DNA of 64,000 nt, from NCBI GenBank assembly GCA_021782365.1, contig JAJXVB010000012.1:1-64000 (forward strand), in the 5' to 3' direction. Both the position numbers and the translations under genes were made by a program. Of the stretch, positions 51,972 through 61,994 are shown piece after piece. How positions within the stretch are numbered: the first letter of the stretch is position 1; each line of letters starts with the position of its first letter. The notes under the pieces are model-generated. The model made no database searches. It worked only from the letters and a program-made list of their open reading frames with translations, and had not been told where the DNA came from. This stretch comes from Pseudomonadota bacterium (lineage in GTDB: Bacteria > Pseudomonadota > Gammaproteobacteria > Burkholderiales > Gallionellaceae).

Positions 51972-53411
51972 ATGAGAGTATCAAAAGAAGAACTTGTCGC
52001 CGTCCTGTCCCAGTTCAACCCTTGGTGGCGGGACGAGGCCATTGCCGATCTGCCCAAGTGGCGGCGAGCCGCCTTTCGCGAACTTCATGGGTGGCTGACC
52101 AATCCCCCTGCCCCTCGTGCCGTCCTGCTTTCCGGCGCTCGGCAAATCGGTAAGACCACATTGATGCTGCAGGCTGCCGACGCATTGCTGCGCGATGGCG
52201 TGCCGTCAGCCAACATCCTTTACGCTACTTTTGACCATCCGATCCTCAAATTGGCTGGCATTGACGCAGTCCTCGAAGCTTGGCGTGAACGCGAACCGAA
52301 GGTTGATGGGCCTGAGTATCTGTTTCTCGACGAGGCCCAATTCATTCGCGACTGGGGTACCTGGGTCAAGCATCAGGTGGATTTTCGCAAAGACAGGCGC
52401 ATCGCCTTCACTGGTTCGGCCATGCCTTTGGTGGAGGTTGGTCAGGAGTCCGGTGTCGGCCGCTGGCACACCATCCGTCTGACCACGCTCTCGTTCTACG
52501 AATATCTCCAGATCAAGAGTCTGTCGCTGCCAGCGCTGCCGTGCCTGAAATCCCTGCGCGATCTATTCGACTGGCCGCAGTCAGATTTTTATCGCGTCAC
52601 GGAGGCGGCCGCGCCCTACGTCGGGCATTTTCATGAATACCTGGTGCGCGGCGGTTTTCCACAGACTGCCCAAGTAGACAGCATCACCCAAGCCCAGCGT
52701 CTGCTGCGCGAGGACATAATCGACAAGGTGCTAAAACGTGACATGACCGCACTGTTTGGCGTGCGCCGCGTACTGGATCTGGAGCACACCTTCCTCTACC
52801 TGTGCATGCACGATGGTGGGCTGCTCGACATGGTGGATCTATGCGCCAACCTGGAAGTGAAACGCCCTACTGCGCAGAACTTCATCGAACTGCTGGAAGC
52901 GACACACCTCATCTACCGCCTGCCGCCCTTCGGCTATGGCAAGGACGTACTGCGCGCTCGCTTCAAAATTTACTTGGCCGATGCGGCCATCGCACCCGCT
53001 GTAATGCTCAAGGGAAAGGCGATTCTGGAGGACCCCATGGCACTCGGTGTGGCGACCGAAACGGCTGTGTTCAAGCATCTATTTGCGCGCTACTACGCGC
53101 AGAATGTGCGCTTTACTTACTGGCGCGGCAAGAAGGATCGCGAGGTCGACCTCGTGGCAGAGGTTGGTGGGCAGATCATTCCCTTCGAGGTGAAATATCG
53201 CGCCCAACACACTGGCCTGCGCGACCTCAAGGGCTTGCTCGAACTTTGCCAGCAGAAATCCATTGATCGTGGCTATGTGGTCACAAAATCGCTGGATGAT
53301 TTCGGCGTAATTGCCGATCTGCCTGACACCGCAACTCGAATATTGCGCATCCCGGCGCCATTGCTGTGCTACTGGATGGGCGAGTCGGAACTGACGCCGG
53401 AACAACAATGA
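51972..53411 (+). CDS. AAA_14/DUF4143 P-loop ATPase
   Basis: 479 residues from the ATG at 51972 (a TTG at 51963 is also open). The AAA_14 domain has Walker A LLSGARQIGKTTLMLQAADA (about 52-71) and Walker B YLFLDEAQFIRDW. The C-terminal DUF4143 (about 230-430) has YWRGKKDREVDLVAE and a PD-(D/E)XK-like DLVAEVGGQIIPFEVKYR. These proteins are common in accessory regions and have no defined role. It is flanked by 44-bp direct repeats, which suggests it came as a unit. Confidence 0.88.
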   Translation: MRVSKEELVAVLSQFNPWWRDEAIADLPKWRRAAFRELHGWLTNPPAPRAVLLSGARQIGKTTLMLQAADALLRDGVPSANILYATFDHPILKLAGIDAVLEAWREREPKVDGPEYLFLDEAQFIRDWGTWVKHQVDFRKDRRIAFTGSAMPLVEVGQESGVGRWHTIRLTTLSFYEYLQIKSLSLPALPCLKSLRDLFDWPQSDFYRVTEAAAPYVGHFHEYLVRGGFPQTAQVDSITQAQRLLREDIIDKVLKRDMTALFGVRRVLDLEHTFLYLCMHDGGLLDMVDLCANLEVKRPTAQNFIELLEATHLIYRLPPFGYGKDVLRARFKIYLADAAIAPAVMLKGKAILEDPMALGVATETAVFKHLFARYYAQNVRFTYWRGKKDREVDLVAEVGGQIIPFEVKYRAQHTGLRDLKGLLELCQQKSIDRGYVVTKSLDDFGVIADLPDTATRILRIPAPLLCYWMGESELTPEQQ

Positions 53412-53483
53412 GACTGAACCAACAACAGTAGGCGTCGATGGTGGTTAGCTTGGCGTTCATCGTGGGCTCCGGTGGTGGTTGAC

Positions 53484-53526
53484 GACAAGTACATGAACGC
53501 CTTTTTGATCAGGAAGCCAAGCTATT
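53484..53526 (+). repeat. Direct repeat flanking the AAA ATPase gene (right)
   Basis: Copy of 51816-51859 with one base deleted; GATCAGGAAGCCAAGCTATT is at 53507-53526. The rest of 53412-53641 holds no gene; a TATACT at 53607-53612 is a possible -10 box for the HTH-jet transcript. Confidence 0.65.
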
Positions 53527-53641
53527 TTTGATGCGGTTCACATCAAACACTACCCCGGAAAGACCAGACCTGATAGATTGCAACCTTATGCTACTGAAGC
53601 CGACTTTATACTATCCGATCAACTGTTTCAGGAGCGCAGCG

Positions 53642-53860
53642 ATGGCTGAGCCTTGGGTATACGTCGAGTAGCTCGTCGAGCATCTGGGCGTGACACGCGA
53701 TTCGATTTACCGGTGGATTGACCGCAAGGGACTGCCGGCACATCGGGTTGGTCGCCTGTGGAAATTCAAGGTTTCTGAGGTGGATGAGTGGGTACGCGGC
53801 GGTGGCGCGGATGAAGAAAAACACGGCGATGCGGCTCCGGCATCACCGCGAGGAAAATAG
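53642..53860 (+). pseudogene. Excisionase-type HTH protein gene with in-frame TAG
   Basis: Starts MAEPWVYVE, then TAG at 53669-53671, then continues in frame as LVEHLGVTRDSIYRWIDRKG and LPAHRVGRLWKFKVSEVDEW, a MerR/excisionase-type winged HTH. Total 73 codons; GGAGCGCAGC is a good ribosome site. The same kind of HTH gene is often the first gene of restriction or methylase loci. Only suppression or a downstream restart could give a product. Confidence 0.75.
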
Positions 53861-53873
53861 AGGGATAGCCTGA

Positions 53874-54029
53874 ATGCCCACACTCAACTGGATCGGCAAG
53901 GAAGCAGTCGTCAAGCACCACAAGGAAGTGCCGCTCCGCTTGCTGGAACCGGTGTCCGAACTGTCCTGCGAGAAAGTCGGCGCTGGCGGGACGGCGAACT
54001 GCGCGGCGGCCAGCGGCAATCTGACATGA
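53874..54029 (+). pseudogene. N-terminal remnant of a DNA methyltransferase (Mod-like) gene abutting jetA
   Basis: 51 codons reading MPTLNWIGKEAVVKHHKEVP then RLLEPVSELS and ending SGNLT. This matches the conserved N-terminus of type III Mod-like adenine methyltransferases, which would continue SGNLIVQGDNL. Its TGA (54027-54029) overlaps the jetA ATG at 54026. The catalytic domain is absent. It could still be translated and couple to jetA. Confidence 0.65.
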
Positions 54030-55480
54030 CTCTGGACTTCGTCACTCTCGATGCCCTGCGTAGCCGCCACCCTGCTTGGCGGCTGCTGCGTTCGGACCAT
54101 GCGCCGCTGGTGGCGAGCTTTATGCATCGCGTTTTCGTGGCGCCCAATGTGCGGGTGATGGCGGCCGCCGATTTGTCCGAGGCACTCGAAGATGAGTTGT
54201 ACGCCTTGCGCCTGCAGCTCGGCGAAGCCGCATTTCCCAAGCTCGCGCTCGACTATCTGAACGACTGGGCATCGCCCGATAAGGGCTGGCTGCGCAAGTT
54301 TTACAAGCCCGGCACCGACGAGGCGCAATTTGACCTCACGCCCGCGACCGAGAAGGCTATCGCCTGGCTGGCGCAGCTTTCCGAGCGGCAGTTCGTCGGC
54401 ACCGAATCGCGTCTGCTCACGCTGTTCGACCTGCTCAAGCAGATGAGCAAGGGGAGCGAGGCCGACCCGGCCAAGCGCATCGCCGACCTGCACAAGAAGC
54501 GCGACGAGCTGGACGCCGAGATTGCCCGCGTGTTGACGGGCAATGTGCCGCTGCTGGATGACACGGCGGTGAAAGATCGTTTCCAGCAGTTCATGCAGGG
54601 TGCGCGCGAGCTGCTGACTGACTTTCGCGAGGTGGAGCATAACTTTCGGCAGCTGGACCGGCGCGTGCGCGAGCGCATCGCGCTGTGGGAAGGCAGCAAG
54701 GGCGCGCTGCTGGAAGACATCATGGGCGAACGCGACGCGATTGCCGATTCCGATCAGGGCAAGAGCTTCCGCGCGTTCTGGGATTTTCTGCTTTCCAGCC
54801 GTCGGCAGGAAGAACTGACCGAGCTGCTGGATCGCGTGCTAGCACTGCCTGCGGTGGCGGACCTTAATCCGGACACCCGGACCCGCCGCGTGCATTACGA
54901 CTGGATGGAAGCGGGCGAGCATACCCAACGCACGGTGGCGGCTTTGTCGCAACAGATGCGCCGCTTTCTCGACGACCAGGCCTGGCTGGAAAACCGCCGC
55001 ATCATGGACATTCTGCACGGCATTGAGAGTAAGGCCCTTGCGCTGCGTGAAGTGCCGCCGACGGGAACCGTGATGGAGATGGCCGAGTCTTTCACCGATA
55101 TCGAACTGGCGATGGAACGGCCCTTGTTTACGCCGGCGGTGAAACCGGTCATTGCCAACCTGGCACTGATGGCGGGGGACGAAAACATCGATCCATCAGC
55201 CTTGTTCGATCAGGTGGTGGTGGACAAGGCCAGGCTGACCCGTCACATGCGCCATGCCTTGCAGGATAGAGCGCAGATCACCTTGCGTGAACTGGTGACA
55301 ACCCAGCCCCTGCAGCAGGGCTTGGCAGAACTGGTGGCCTACCTGCAACTTGGCAGTGATGCGTTCAACGCTGTGGTGGATGAGGACACACCGGAAGCCA
55401 TTCACTGGCAGGCAGAAGATGATCGTGGCGAAGCTGTGAGTCGCACGGCCCGCTTGCCTCGGGTGATTTTCATGCGCTGA
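54026..55480 (+). CDS. jetA: Wadjet protein JetA (DUF3375)
   Basis: 484 residues, the DUF3375 family, kleisin-like subunit of the type I Wadjet complex that senses and cuts circular plasmid DNA. FVTLDALRSRHPAWRLLRSD at the N-terminus and long helices (LHKKRDELDAEIARVLTG) are typical. The start overlaps the methylase remnant and has no good ribosome site, so translation may be coupled to it. jetB starts 30 bp downstream. Confidence 0.92.
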   Translation: MTLDFVTLDALRSRHPAWRLLRSDHAPLVASFMHRVFVAPNVRVMAAADLSEALEDELYALRLQLGEAAFPKLALDYLNDWASPDKGWLRKFYKPGTDEAQFDLTPATEKAIAWLAQLSERQFVGTESRLLTLFDLLKQMSKGSEADPAKRIADLHKKRDELDAEIARVLTGNVPLLDDTAVKDRFQQFMQGARELLTDFREVEHNFRQLDRRVRERIALWEGSKGALLEDIMGERDAIADSDQGKSFRAFWDFLLSSRRQEELTELLDRVLALPAVADLNPDTRTRRVHYDWMEAGEHTQRTVAALSQQMRRFLDDQAWLENRRIMDILHGIESKALALREVPPTGTVMEMAESFTDIELAMERPLFTPAVKPVIANLALMAGDENIDPSALFDQVVVDKARLTRHMRHALQDRAQITLRELVTTQPLQQGLAELVAYLQLGSDAFNAVVDEDTPEAIHWQAEDDRGEAVSRTARLPRVIFMR

Positions 55481-55510
55481 CTCAAGAACGAACCAGGGAA
55501 TCCAACAGGG

Positions 55511-56167
55511 ATGGAACAAGACTTCACCAGTGCTACTGCCGCACCAGAACCGGATTTGTCGACGTTGCTGATCGGGATGCTCAAAGGGGTGCAGTATCGG
55601 GAGCAAGATGAGCGCCAGTGGGCGGCATTGCTGAACCTGCAAGCCCGCGTCCGGGATTATGTGATGGTACTCAATCTGGAACTGGTGCTGGATGAGGCCG
55701 AGGGTTATGCCTTCCTGAAAAGCCGCCCGGAACCAGCGGAGGAGGATTCGGCGCCGCGCTTGCCTCGCTTGGTCGCGCGACGCCCCTTGTCGTTTCCGGT
55801 GAGTCTGTTGCTGGCCTTGTTGCGCAAGAAGCTGGCCGAATTCGATGCCGGAGGTGGTGACACGCGTCTGGTGCTATCGCGTGATGAGATCGTCGAGTTG
55901 GTGCGAGTTTTCCTGCCTGATGGGACAAACGAGGCCAAACTGATCGACCAGATCGAGGCCACCATCAACAAGGTGGTGGAACTGGGCTTTCTGCACAAGC
56001 TCAAGCCTGTGAGTGGTGGCTTAGCAGGGCAGGCCAATTTCGAGGTTCGGCGCATCCTGAAGGCCTTTGTCGACGCGCAGTGGCTAGCCGAGTTCGATGC
56101 CCGCTTGGCGGTCTACCAATCCGCCCTGTCGGGCGCGGCATCGTCCAAGGAGGTGCGCGATGAATGA
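55511..56167 (+). CDS. jetB: Wadjet protein JetB (DUF4194)
   Basis: 218 residues. DUF4194, the KITE/MukE-like winged-helix subunit that joins JetA to the JetC ATPase. Visible blocks: [28 protein letters not shown] and [19 protein letters not shown]. Overlaps jetC by eight bases. Order and spacing are canonical for type I Wadjet. Confidence 0.92.
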   Translation: MEQDFTSATAAPEPDLSTLLIGMLKGVQYREQDERQWAALLNLQARVRDYVMVLNLELVLDEAEGYAFLKSRPEPAEEDSAPRLPRLVARRPLSFPVSLLLALLRKKLAEFDAGGGDTRLVLSRDEIVELVRVFLPDGTNEAKLIDQIEATINKVVELGFLHKLKPVSGGLAGQANFEVRRILKAFVDAQWLAEFDARLAVYQSALSGAASSKEVRDE

Positions 56168-59100
56168 GGCGCAGTCCTTGGGACTGGATTTCGTGGCGGA
56201 CGATGCGATGTCAGGCTTTCGTCTCTCCCGGCTGGAGGTTTTCAACTGGGGCACTTTCGACGGCCGGGTTTGGACGCTGCAACTGGACGGCAAGAACGGG
56301 CTGCTCACGGGCGACATCGGCTCTGGCAAGTCTACGCTGGTGGATGCCATTACCACGCTGCTGGTGCCGGCTCATCGCATTGCTTACAACAAGGCCGCCG
56401 GCGCGGACAGTAGGGAGCGAACCTTGCGTTCCTACGTGTTGGGGCACTACAAATCTGAACGCAATGAGGTCACGGGGGTGGCCAAACCGGTATCCCTGCG
56501 CGACAGCAACAGCTATTCCGTCATCTTGGGCGTGTTTCACAATGCGGGTTACGATCAGACGGTGAGCCTGGCGCAGGTGTTCTGGATGAAGGAGGCGCAA
56601 GGGCAGCCCGCCCGGTTCTTCCTCGGGGCCGAGCGCAGCCTTTCGATTGCCGAAGATTTCGCCAATTTCGGCACCGACATCGCTGCCCTGCGCAAGCGGC
56701 TGCGCGGAACCGGCGCCGAACTGCACGACAGCTTTCCGCCCTATGCCGCGTGGTTTAGGCGCCGCTTCGGCATCGAGAATGATCAGGCGCTGGAGCTGTT
56801 CCACCAGACGGTGTCGATGAAGTCGGTGGGCAATCTGACCGACTTCGTGCGCAACCATATGCTGGAGCCGTTCGAGGTGGCATCGCGCATCCAGGCGCTG
56901 ATTGGACACTTCGACGATCTCAACCGCGCCCATCAGGCCGTGCTCAAGGCGCAGCAGCAGGTGGAGTTGCTGACACCGTTGGTGGCCGACTGCAAGCGGC
57001 ATGGCGAACTGGTGATCGAGGTGAATCATCTGCGGAAATGCCGCGACGGCCTGCGTGCGCACTTTGCCAGCCTCAAATTGGGATTGCTGGACAAACGCCA
57101 TGGTCTGCTGGATGAAGAGTGGAACAAGGTCGATGGGCAGGTGCGACGCCTGGATAGCACGCGTGAGGAGCTAGGTCGTCAGGTCGATGAACTGAAGCAG
57201 GCTATCAATGACAACGGTGGCGACCGTCTGGAGCGGCTCGCCGCCGAGATCCGCAAGAAAGAGCAACTACGCGATGCCCGCAAGGCCAAGGATGGGCGTT
57301 ACCGTGAACTGGCGGCCATTTTGGCTGAGTCCGCGCCCCGCGACGATGCCGGCTTTGCCGCGCAGAGGGCGCAATTCAAGGCATGGCGGGAAGATGTCCA
57401 AAACCGTGATGCCGACTTACAGAACACGCTGACCGAGCATGGCGTGAGCTTGCGCCAGGGAAAGCTTGAGCACGAACAATTGACGGCAGAAATCGACAGT
57501 CTCAAACGCAGGCGCAGCAACATTGACGACCAGCAGATTCAGATACGCGCTGCCCTGTGCGCCGCGCTGGGCCTGGATGTGGACGACATGCCTTTCGCGG
57601 GCGAGTTGATCCAGGTACGCGAGGATGAGCGCGACTGGGAAGGCGCAGCCGAAAGACTGCTGCACGGCTTCGGTCTGGCCCTGCTGGTGCCGGATGCCCA
57701 CTACAAGGCGGTGGCCGAGTGGGTGGATGGCAGTCATCTGCGCGGGCGCCTGGTCTATTTCCACGTTCGACCCCGCAAGACATCTGATTTGCCGGCGCTG
57801 CATCGTGACTCATTGGTGAGGAAACTCGCCATCAAGCCCGATTCACCCCACTACGATTGGCTGGAGCGTGAGCTCGGCCATCGTTTTGACGTGGCCTGTT
57901 GCGCCACGCAGGAGCAGTTCCGTCGTGAGACGCGCGCCATCACCCTCGCAGGCCAGATCAAAGACCCGACTGGCAGGCACGAGAAGGACGACCGGCACAG
58001 GATCGACGACCGCAGCCGCTATGTACTTGGCTGGAGCAACAGCGCCAAGATTGCCGCGCTGGAAGCCAAGCGTCGGCAGCTCGAAAACCGCCTCGGTGAG
58101 GTGGGCAGTCAGATCGGGAAGATCGACGCCGAGCGAAAGGAATTACATGCAAGACTTGACGCACTGACACGCCTGGAAGAATTCACGAGCTTCGAAGAAC
58201 TCGACTGGGCCAGTGTGGCGACAGACATCGCGGCACTTGAAGACGAGCGTCAACAGCTGGAGCAGGCGTCGGATGTCCTCAAACAATTGAATGAACGCCT
58301 GCGAGAACTGCAGCAGACGATCAAGGGCACCGAAAAGGAGTTGCAATCCGCGCGCGACCGACGCTCCAAGGTGGAACAGCGTCGCTCGGATGCACAGGAA
58401 CTGCACCAACAGACGGCATTGCTGGTCCAGGGCGCCGTCATGGATGCCGGGCTTACGGCGACCCTGGAAGCCATGCGGGCCGATGCCTTGGGTGAACACC
58501 GACTGACCGTGGAATCCTGCGACAACCGCGAACAGGACGTACGCACCTGGCTGCAAGCGCGAATCGATGCCGAGGACCTGAAACTCAAGCGCCTGGCCGA
58601 GAAGATCATCAAGGCCATGGTTTCATTCAAGGAAACTTTCAAACTCGAGACGGCCGAGATGGATGCCAGCCTGGAAGCCGCCTTCGAGTTCGAAAACCAC
58701 CTGACGCAGCTCAATCGCGATGATCTGCCACGTTTCGTGGCTCGCTTCAAGGAACTGCTGAACGTCAACACCATCAACGAGATTGCCAACTTTAATGCCC
58801 AGTTGGCACGTGAGCGCGAGACCATCAAGGATCGCATTGCCCACATCAACAAGTCGCTCTCGGAAATCGACTATAACCCTGGGCGCTATATCGTGCTGGA
58901 GTCGCAGGCCAGCCCCGATGCCGAAATTCGCGATTTCCAGCAGGATCTGCGCGCCTGCACCGAAGGCGCGGTGACCGGGTCCAACGACACCCAATACTCC
59001 GAAGCAAAATTCCTTCAGGTCAAGTCGATCATTGACCGGTTTCGTGGCCGGGATGGCTTGTCGGAACAGGATCGGCGCTGGACCACAAAGGTCACGGACG

Positions 59101-59573
59101 TGCGCAACTGGTTCCTGTTCGCGGCGAGCGAGCGCTGGCGCGAGGACAACACGGAACACGAGCACTATTCGGATTCGGGCGGCAAATCGGGCGGCCAGAA
59201 GGAGAAGTTGGCCTACACCATTCTCGCCGCCAGCCTGGCGTACCAGTTTGGTTTGGAATGGGGTGCGGTGCGATCGCGCTCCTTCCGCTTCGTGGTCATC
59301 GACGAGGCGTTCGGGCGTGGCTCGGACGAGTCGGCGCAGTACGGTTTGACGTTGTTCCGGCAACTCAACCTGCAATTGCTGATTGTCACGCCGCTGCAGA
59401 AGATCCACATCATCGAGCCCTTTGTGTCCAGTGTGGGATTTGTACACAATGAGGGTGGCCGGATCTCCAAATTGCGTAATCTTTCCATCGAGGAATATCG
59501 GGCGCAGAAAACCAAGGATACTGCGGCGATAACAGTAGTCTCACCGCAGGCCGTGCAGGAGATTCCACAGTGA
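56160..59573 (+). CDS. jetC: Wadjet SMC-like ATPase JetC
   Basis: 1137 residues from the ATG at 56160. Walker A is GDIGSGKST (about 51-59). Two long coiled-coil arms lie at about 280-440 and 690-900, with a hinge region between. The ABC signature region is [20 protein letters not shown] (about 1004-1023) and Walker B is [14 protein letters not shown] (about 1042-1055). This MukB/SMC-type motor extrudes DNA loops and lets Wadjet gauge plasmid size. All motifs are intact. Confidence 0.95.
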   Translation: MNEAQSLGLDFVADDAMSGFRLSRLEVFNWGTFDGRVWTLQLDGKNGLLTGDIGSGKSTLVDAITTLLVPAHRIAYNKAAGADSRERTLRSYVLGHYKSERNEVTGVAKPVSLRDSNSYSVILGVFHNAGYDQTVSLAQVFWMKEAQGQPARFFLGAERSLSIAEDFANFGTDIAALRKRLRGTGAELHDSFPPYAAWFRRRFGIENDQALELFHQTVSMKSVGNLTDFVRNHMLEPFEVASRIQALIGHFDDLNRAHQAVLKAQQQVELLTPLVADCKRHGELVIEVNHLRKCRDGLRAHFASLKLGLLDKRHGLLDEEWNKVDGQVRRLDSTREELGRQVDELKQAINDNGGDRLERLAAEIRKKEQLRDARKAKDGRYRELAAILAESAPRDDAGFAAQRAQFKAWREDVQNRDADLQNTLTEHGVSLRQGKLEHEQLTAEIDSLKRRRSNIDDQQIQIRAALCAALGLDVDDMPFAGELIQVREDERDWEGAAERLLHGFGLALLVPDAHYKAVAEWVDGSHLRGRLVYFHVRPRKTSDLPALHRDSLVRKLAIKPDSPHYDWLERELGHRFDVACCATQEQFRRETRAITLAGQIKDPTGRHEKDDRHRIDDRSRYVLGWSNSAKIAALEAKRRQLENRLGEVGSQIGKIDAERKELHARLDALTRLEEFTSFEELDWASVATDIAALEDERQQLEQASDVLKQLNERLRELQQTIKGTEKELQSARDRRSKVEQRRSDAQELHQQTALLVQGAVMDAGLTATLEAMRADALGEHRLTVESCDNREQDVRTWLQARIDAEDLKLKRLAEKIIKAMVSFKETFKLETAEMDASLEAAFEFENHLTQLNRDDLPRFVARFKELLNVNTINEIANFNAQLARERETIKDRIAHINKSLSEIDYNPGRYIVLESQASPDAEIRDFQQDLRACTEGAVTGSNDTQYSEAKFLQVKSIIDRFRGRDGLSEQDRRWTTKVTDVRNWFLFAASERWREDNTEHEHYSDSGGKSGGQKEKLAYTILAASLAYQFGLEWGAVRSRSFRFVVIDEAFGRGSDESAQYGLTLFRQLNLQLLIVTPLQKIHIIEPFVSSVGFVHNEGGRISKLRNLSIEEYRAQKTKDTAAITVVSPQAVQEIPQ

Positions 59574-60754
59574 TGTGGACGACCCCGAAGGATTTGAAAG
59601 CGCAGTTGGCGCGACTCTGGGATCGAGGCGAACTACTGAGGGATGTCGTGACGGGCAATCCCCGATTTCCATTGCGATTGACCATCAAGGGACCCGCTTC
59701 AGGTGACATTACCGAGCGGTTTGATGGCGTGCGCACATGGGCTGCTGAATTGGCGAACGCCAGCCCTTTGCGTTTGGAGTGGCAGGAAATTCGCCACCGG
59801 GTGCAAGGGTTGCAGAGACTCCCGTCGAGCTGCTGGATTGACTCGATGGATGACGCGCTTGGCTGGATCGGCAAGCGCCGGGAGCGGGATCGGTTTTCAA
59901 ACTTGCTTCAGATGACCCGGCAGCAAAACCCGTCATTGGTACCCTGGTTGGAAAAGAGACCGTTGCAGGCCCTCGAACTGGAGGGCGAATGGCCCCGTTT
60001 ACTTGCCGTGGTGGATTGGGTCAGAAATCATCCCCGGCCGGCGATCTATTTGCGCCAAGTGGACTTGCCCGGGGTGCACAGCAAGTTCATCGAGACACAT
60101 CGCGCCGTACTGGCCGAGTTGCTAGACTTGGCTTTGCCGGCGGACGGCGTCGACACCGCCAAGACTGGTGTTGCGCACTTCGCGGCCCGGTATGGTTTTC
60201 TGGACAAACCCACAAGGATTCGCTTTCGCGTTCTTGATCCCGAGATTCGGGCCGTTGCCGGTACGACGTGTCCAGACATCACGCTGGACGCCAGCAGTTT
60301 CAGCCAGTTGGCAATCGATGTGCGACGGGTATTCATCACCGAGAATGAAATCAACTTCCTGGTCTTGCCAAACGTATCAGGAGCGATCGCCATCTTTGGC
60401 TCCGGATATGGATGGGACGCACTCGCCCAGGCCCGATGGCTGGAGCGGTGCGCCATCCATTACTGGGGTGACATCGATACCCATGGTTTTGCCATTCTGG
60501 ATCAACTACGGAAGCACTTTAGTCACGCCGATTCGTTTCTCATGGATCGGGCCTCGCTTGATGCTCACGTGTCCTTTTGGGGCTGGGAGGACAAGCCGCA
60601 GCGGTGCGATTTGCATCGGCTGACCCTGGAGGAGCTTTGCCTGTATAACGACCTGCGTGACAATCGCATCCGTGAGGGGCTGCGACTGGAACAGGAACAT
60701 CTGAGCTTTGGTTGGGTGCGGGAGCGGATTGATCAATTGTTGCAACAGGACTGA
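59573..60754 (+). CDS. jetD: Wadjet nuclease JetD (DUF3322/DUF2220, Toprim)
   Basis: 393 residues from the ATG at 59573, which shares its A with the jetC stop; a GTG at 59570 is also possible. The C-terminal domain is a topoisomerase VI A-like Toprim with Glu in VFITENEINFLVLP (about 255) and the DxD pair in YWGDIDTHGFAIL (about 300-302). It makes the double-strand cut in plasmid DNA. The active-site residues are all present, so the system looks functional. Confidence 0.93.
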   Translation: MWTTPKDLKAQLARLWDRGELLRDVVTGNPRFPLRLTIKGPASGDITERFDGVRTWAAELANASPLRLEWQEIRHRVQGLQRLPSSCWIDSMDDALGWIGKRRERDRFSNLLQMTRQQNPSLVPWLEKRPLQALELEGEWPRLLAVVDWVRNHPRPAIYLRQVDLPGVHSKFIETHRAVLAELLDLALPADGVDTAKTGVAHFAARYGFLDKPTRIRFRVLDPEIRAVAGTTCPDITLDASSFSQLAIDVRRVFITENEINFLVLPNVSGAIAIFGSGYGWDALAQARWLERCAIHYWGDIDTHGFAILDQLRKHFSHADSFLMDRASLDAHVSFWGWEDKPQRCDLHRLTLEELCLYNDLRDNRIREGLRLEQEHLSFGWVRERIDQLLQQD

Positions 60755-60768
60755 ATAAAGACTATATT
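60740..60768 (+). promoter_or_regulatory. Promoter of the phd/relE pair
   Basis: TTGCAA (60740-60745) and TATATT (60763-60768) with a 17-bp spacer, inside the end of jetD and just beyond. The imperfect dyad GACT-ATATTA-AGTC (60760-60773) overlaps the -10 box and is a likely antitoxin operator. Confidence 0.6.
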
Positions 60769-60797
60769 AAGTCCTTGTCAGATCAAGGAGTCAGGTC

Positions 60798-61073
60798 ATG
60801 CGCTACTCATCGCAAGTCAAACCCATCAGTTACCTCAAGGCAAACGCCGCCGAGGTCTTGGCCCAGTTGACCGAGGGGCGGGAGCCGCTTGTCATCACCC
60901 AGAACGGGGAAGCCAAAGCGGTCATTCAGGATGTAGCCTCCTACGAAGAAACACAGGAAACGCTGGCGCTGCTGAAAATTCTCGCGCTCGGCAATGCGGA
61001 AATTGAAGCTGGCAAGGTCAAGCCCGTCGGTGAGGTTGTCGCAAGATTGCAGGCCAAACAGGCAGCCAAGTAA
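60798..61073 (+). CDS. Phd/YefM-type antitoxin
   Basis: 91 residues. MRYSSQVKPISYLKANAAEV then LVITQNGEAKAVIQD is the Phd/YefM DNA-binding fold, and the C-terminal helix (IEAGKVKPVGEVVARLQAK) would cover the toxin. AAGGAGTCAGGTC precedes the ATG. Its stop overlaps the toxin ATG (TAATG). Confidence 0.9.
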   Translation: MRYSSQVKPISYLKANAAEVLAQLTEGREPLVITQNGEAKAVIQDVASYEETQETLALLKILALGNAEIEAGKVKPVGEVVARLQAKQAAK

Positions 61074-61408
61074 TGGCTGGGGGTAAATACGAAGTCTTGC
61101 TGACCGAGGGAGCCGAGCAGGATCTGGAGTCGATCTACGACTACATTGCAGAATTTGACTGCAAAACCAATGCCGACTACGTTCTGGATCGTCTGCTGGA
61201 GGTTGTAGACAGCCTGACCGCCTTCCCGGAGCGCGGTGCGTATCTCAAGGAACTGGTTGCCCTCGGCATCCGGGATTATCGGCAGATTTCATTCAAACCC
61301 TATCGAGTGATCTACCGTGTCATGGGGCAGAGGGTTTACATTTATGTGATCGCCGACGCTCGGCGGGATATGCAGTTACTCCTGGCGCGTCGCCTGCTTG
61401 GAGCTTAA
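61073..61408 (+). CDS. RelE/ParE-type toxin
   Basis: 111 residues. EVLLTEGAEQDLESIYDYIA, RGAYLKELVALGIRDYRQI then FKPYRVIYRVMGQRVYIYVI and ADARRDMQLLLARRL are RelE/ParE family blocks. It may be a ribosome-dependent mRNase or gyrase poison; the type cannot be told by eye. It closes the Wadjet island and may stabilise it. Confidence 0.9.
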   Translation: MAGGKYEVLLTEGAEQDLESIYDYIAEFDCKTNADYVLDRLLEVVDSLTAFPERGAYLKELVALGIRDYRQISFKPYRVIYRVMGQRVYIYVIADARRDMQLLLARRLLGA

Positions 61409-61483
61409 TGCGCAGTTATCCGCAGTAGTGCTCATTGGCCTCAACAACAAGTTTTTGGTAGTAAACTGCACGCCACCATTTCA

Positions 61484-61519
61484 TTCGCAGATTGGGTAAA
61501 TCAGACCGCGCAGATAACA
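61484..61519 (+). repeat. Partial third copy of the island-boundary repeat
   Basis: ATTCGCAGATTGGGTAAATC then AGACCGCGCAGATAACA matches 61949-61985 in the same orientation and 51628-51664 in the reverse, with one base missing. Confidence 0.75.
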
Positions 61520-61623
61520 TTATGGACTAACTTTTTTGGAAAATCTGCTCCGATGGATTTCTCCCAAGAGGCTTTGCTGCGGGTTGTGTTAGACTTTCCG
61601 AGACATGCAGGATTGGAGAAAAA

Positions 61624-61737
61624 ATGAGTGTGGGAACGGGCATAGTCTGGATGAGTGTTGTCGTAACTGTAGGTTCGATAATCTTCGTTTCTTTTGCGCT
61701 GTGGATACGCAGCCACGACAACGACGCTGACAAGTAA
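61624..61737 (+). CDS. 37-residue single-TM protein
   Basis: Starts MSVGTGIVWMSVVVTVGSII, continues as a hydrophobic helix (FVSFALWI) and ends in a charged tail RSHDNDADK. TTGGAGAAAAA is a good ribosome site. The size and layout resemble small membrane subunits or single-TM toxins. The family is not recognised. It lies between the partial and full repeat copies at the right edge of the island. Confidence 0.5.
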   Translation: MSVGTGIVWMSVVVTVGSIIFVSFALWIRSHDNDADK

Positions 61738-61833
61738 AACTCAGTCAAAAAGCCCTCCAGAATTCCATGATGTTCTGGCTGGTCTTTTTAGATCATGTTT
61801 CTGTCTATTTCTCCTGCCATCTGTTGCAGGACC

Positions 61834-61985
61834 TGTTGATGCGCACCACGAATTACCCAGCCTGCGCGAGTTGGAGTACCCAGACCGGAGAGCTTTCAAG
61901 ATATTGATGTGGAAAATAAATTGGCAAGATTCAGGTGGGAACTTAAATTCGCGCAGATTGGGTAAATCAGGCCGAGCAGATAACA
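61834..61985. repeat. Right copy of the island-boundary repeat (inverted to the left copy)
   Basis: Reverse complement of 51628-51783. The encoded frame (HELPSLRELEYPDRRAFKIL) is broken by a four-base deletion after LMWK. It runs directly into an IS66 scrap. Confidence 0.85.
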
Positions 61986-61994
61986 ATTCAAAGC

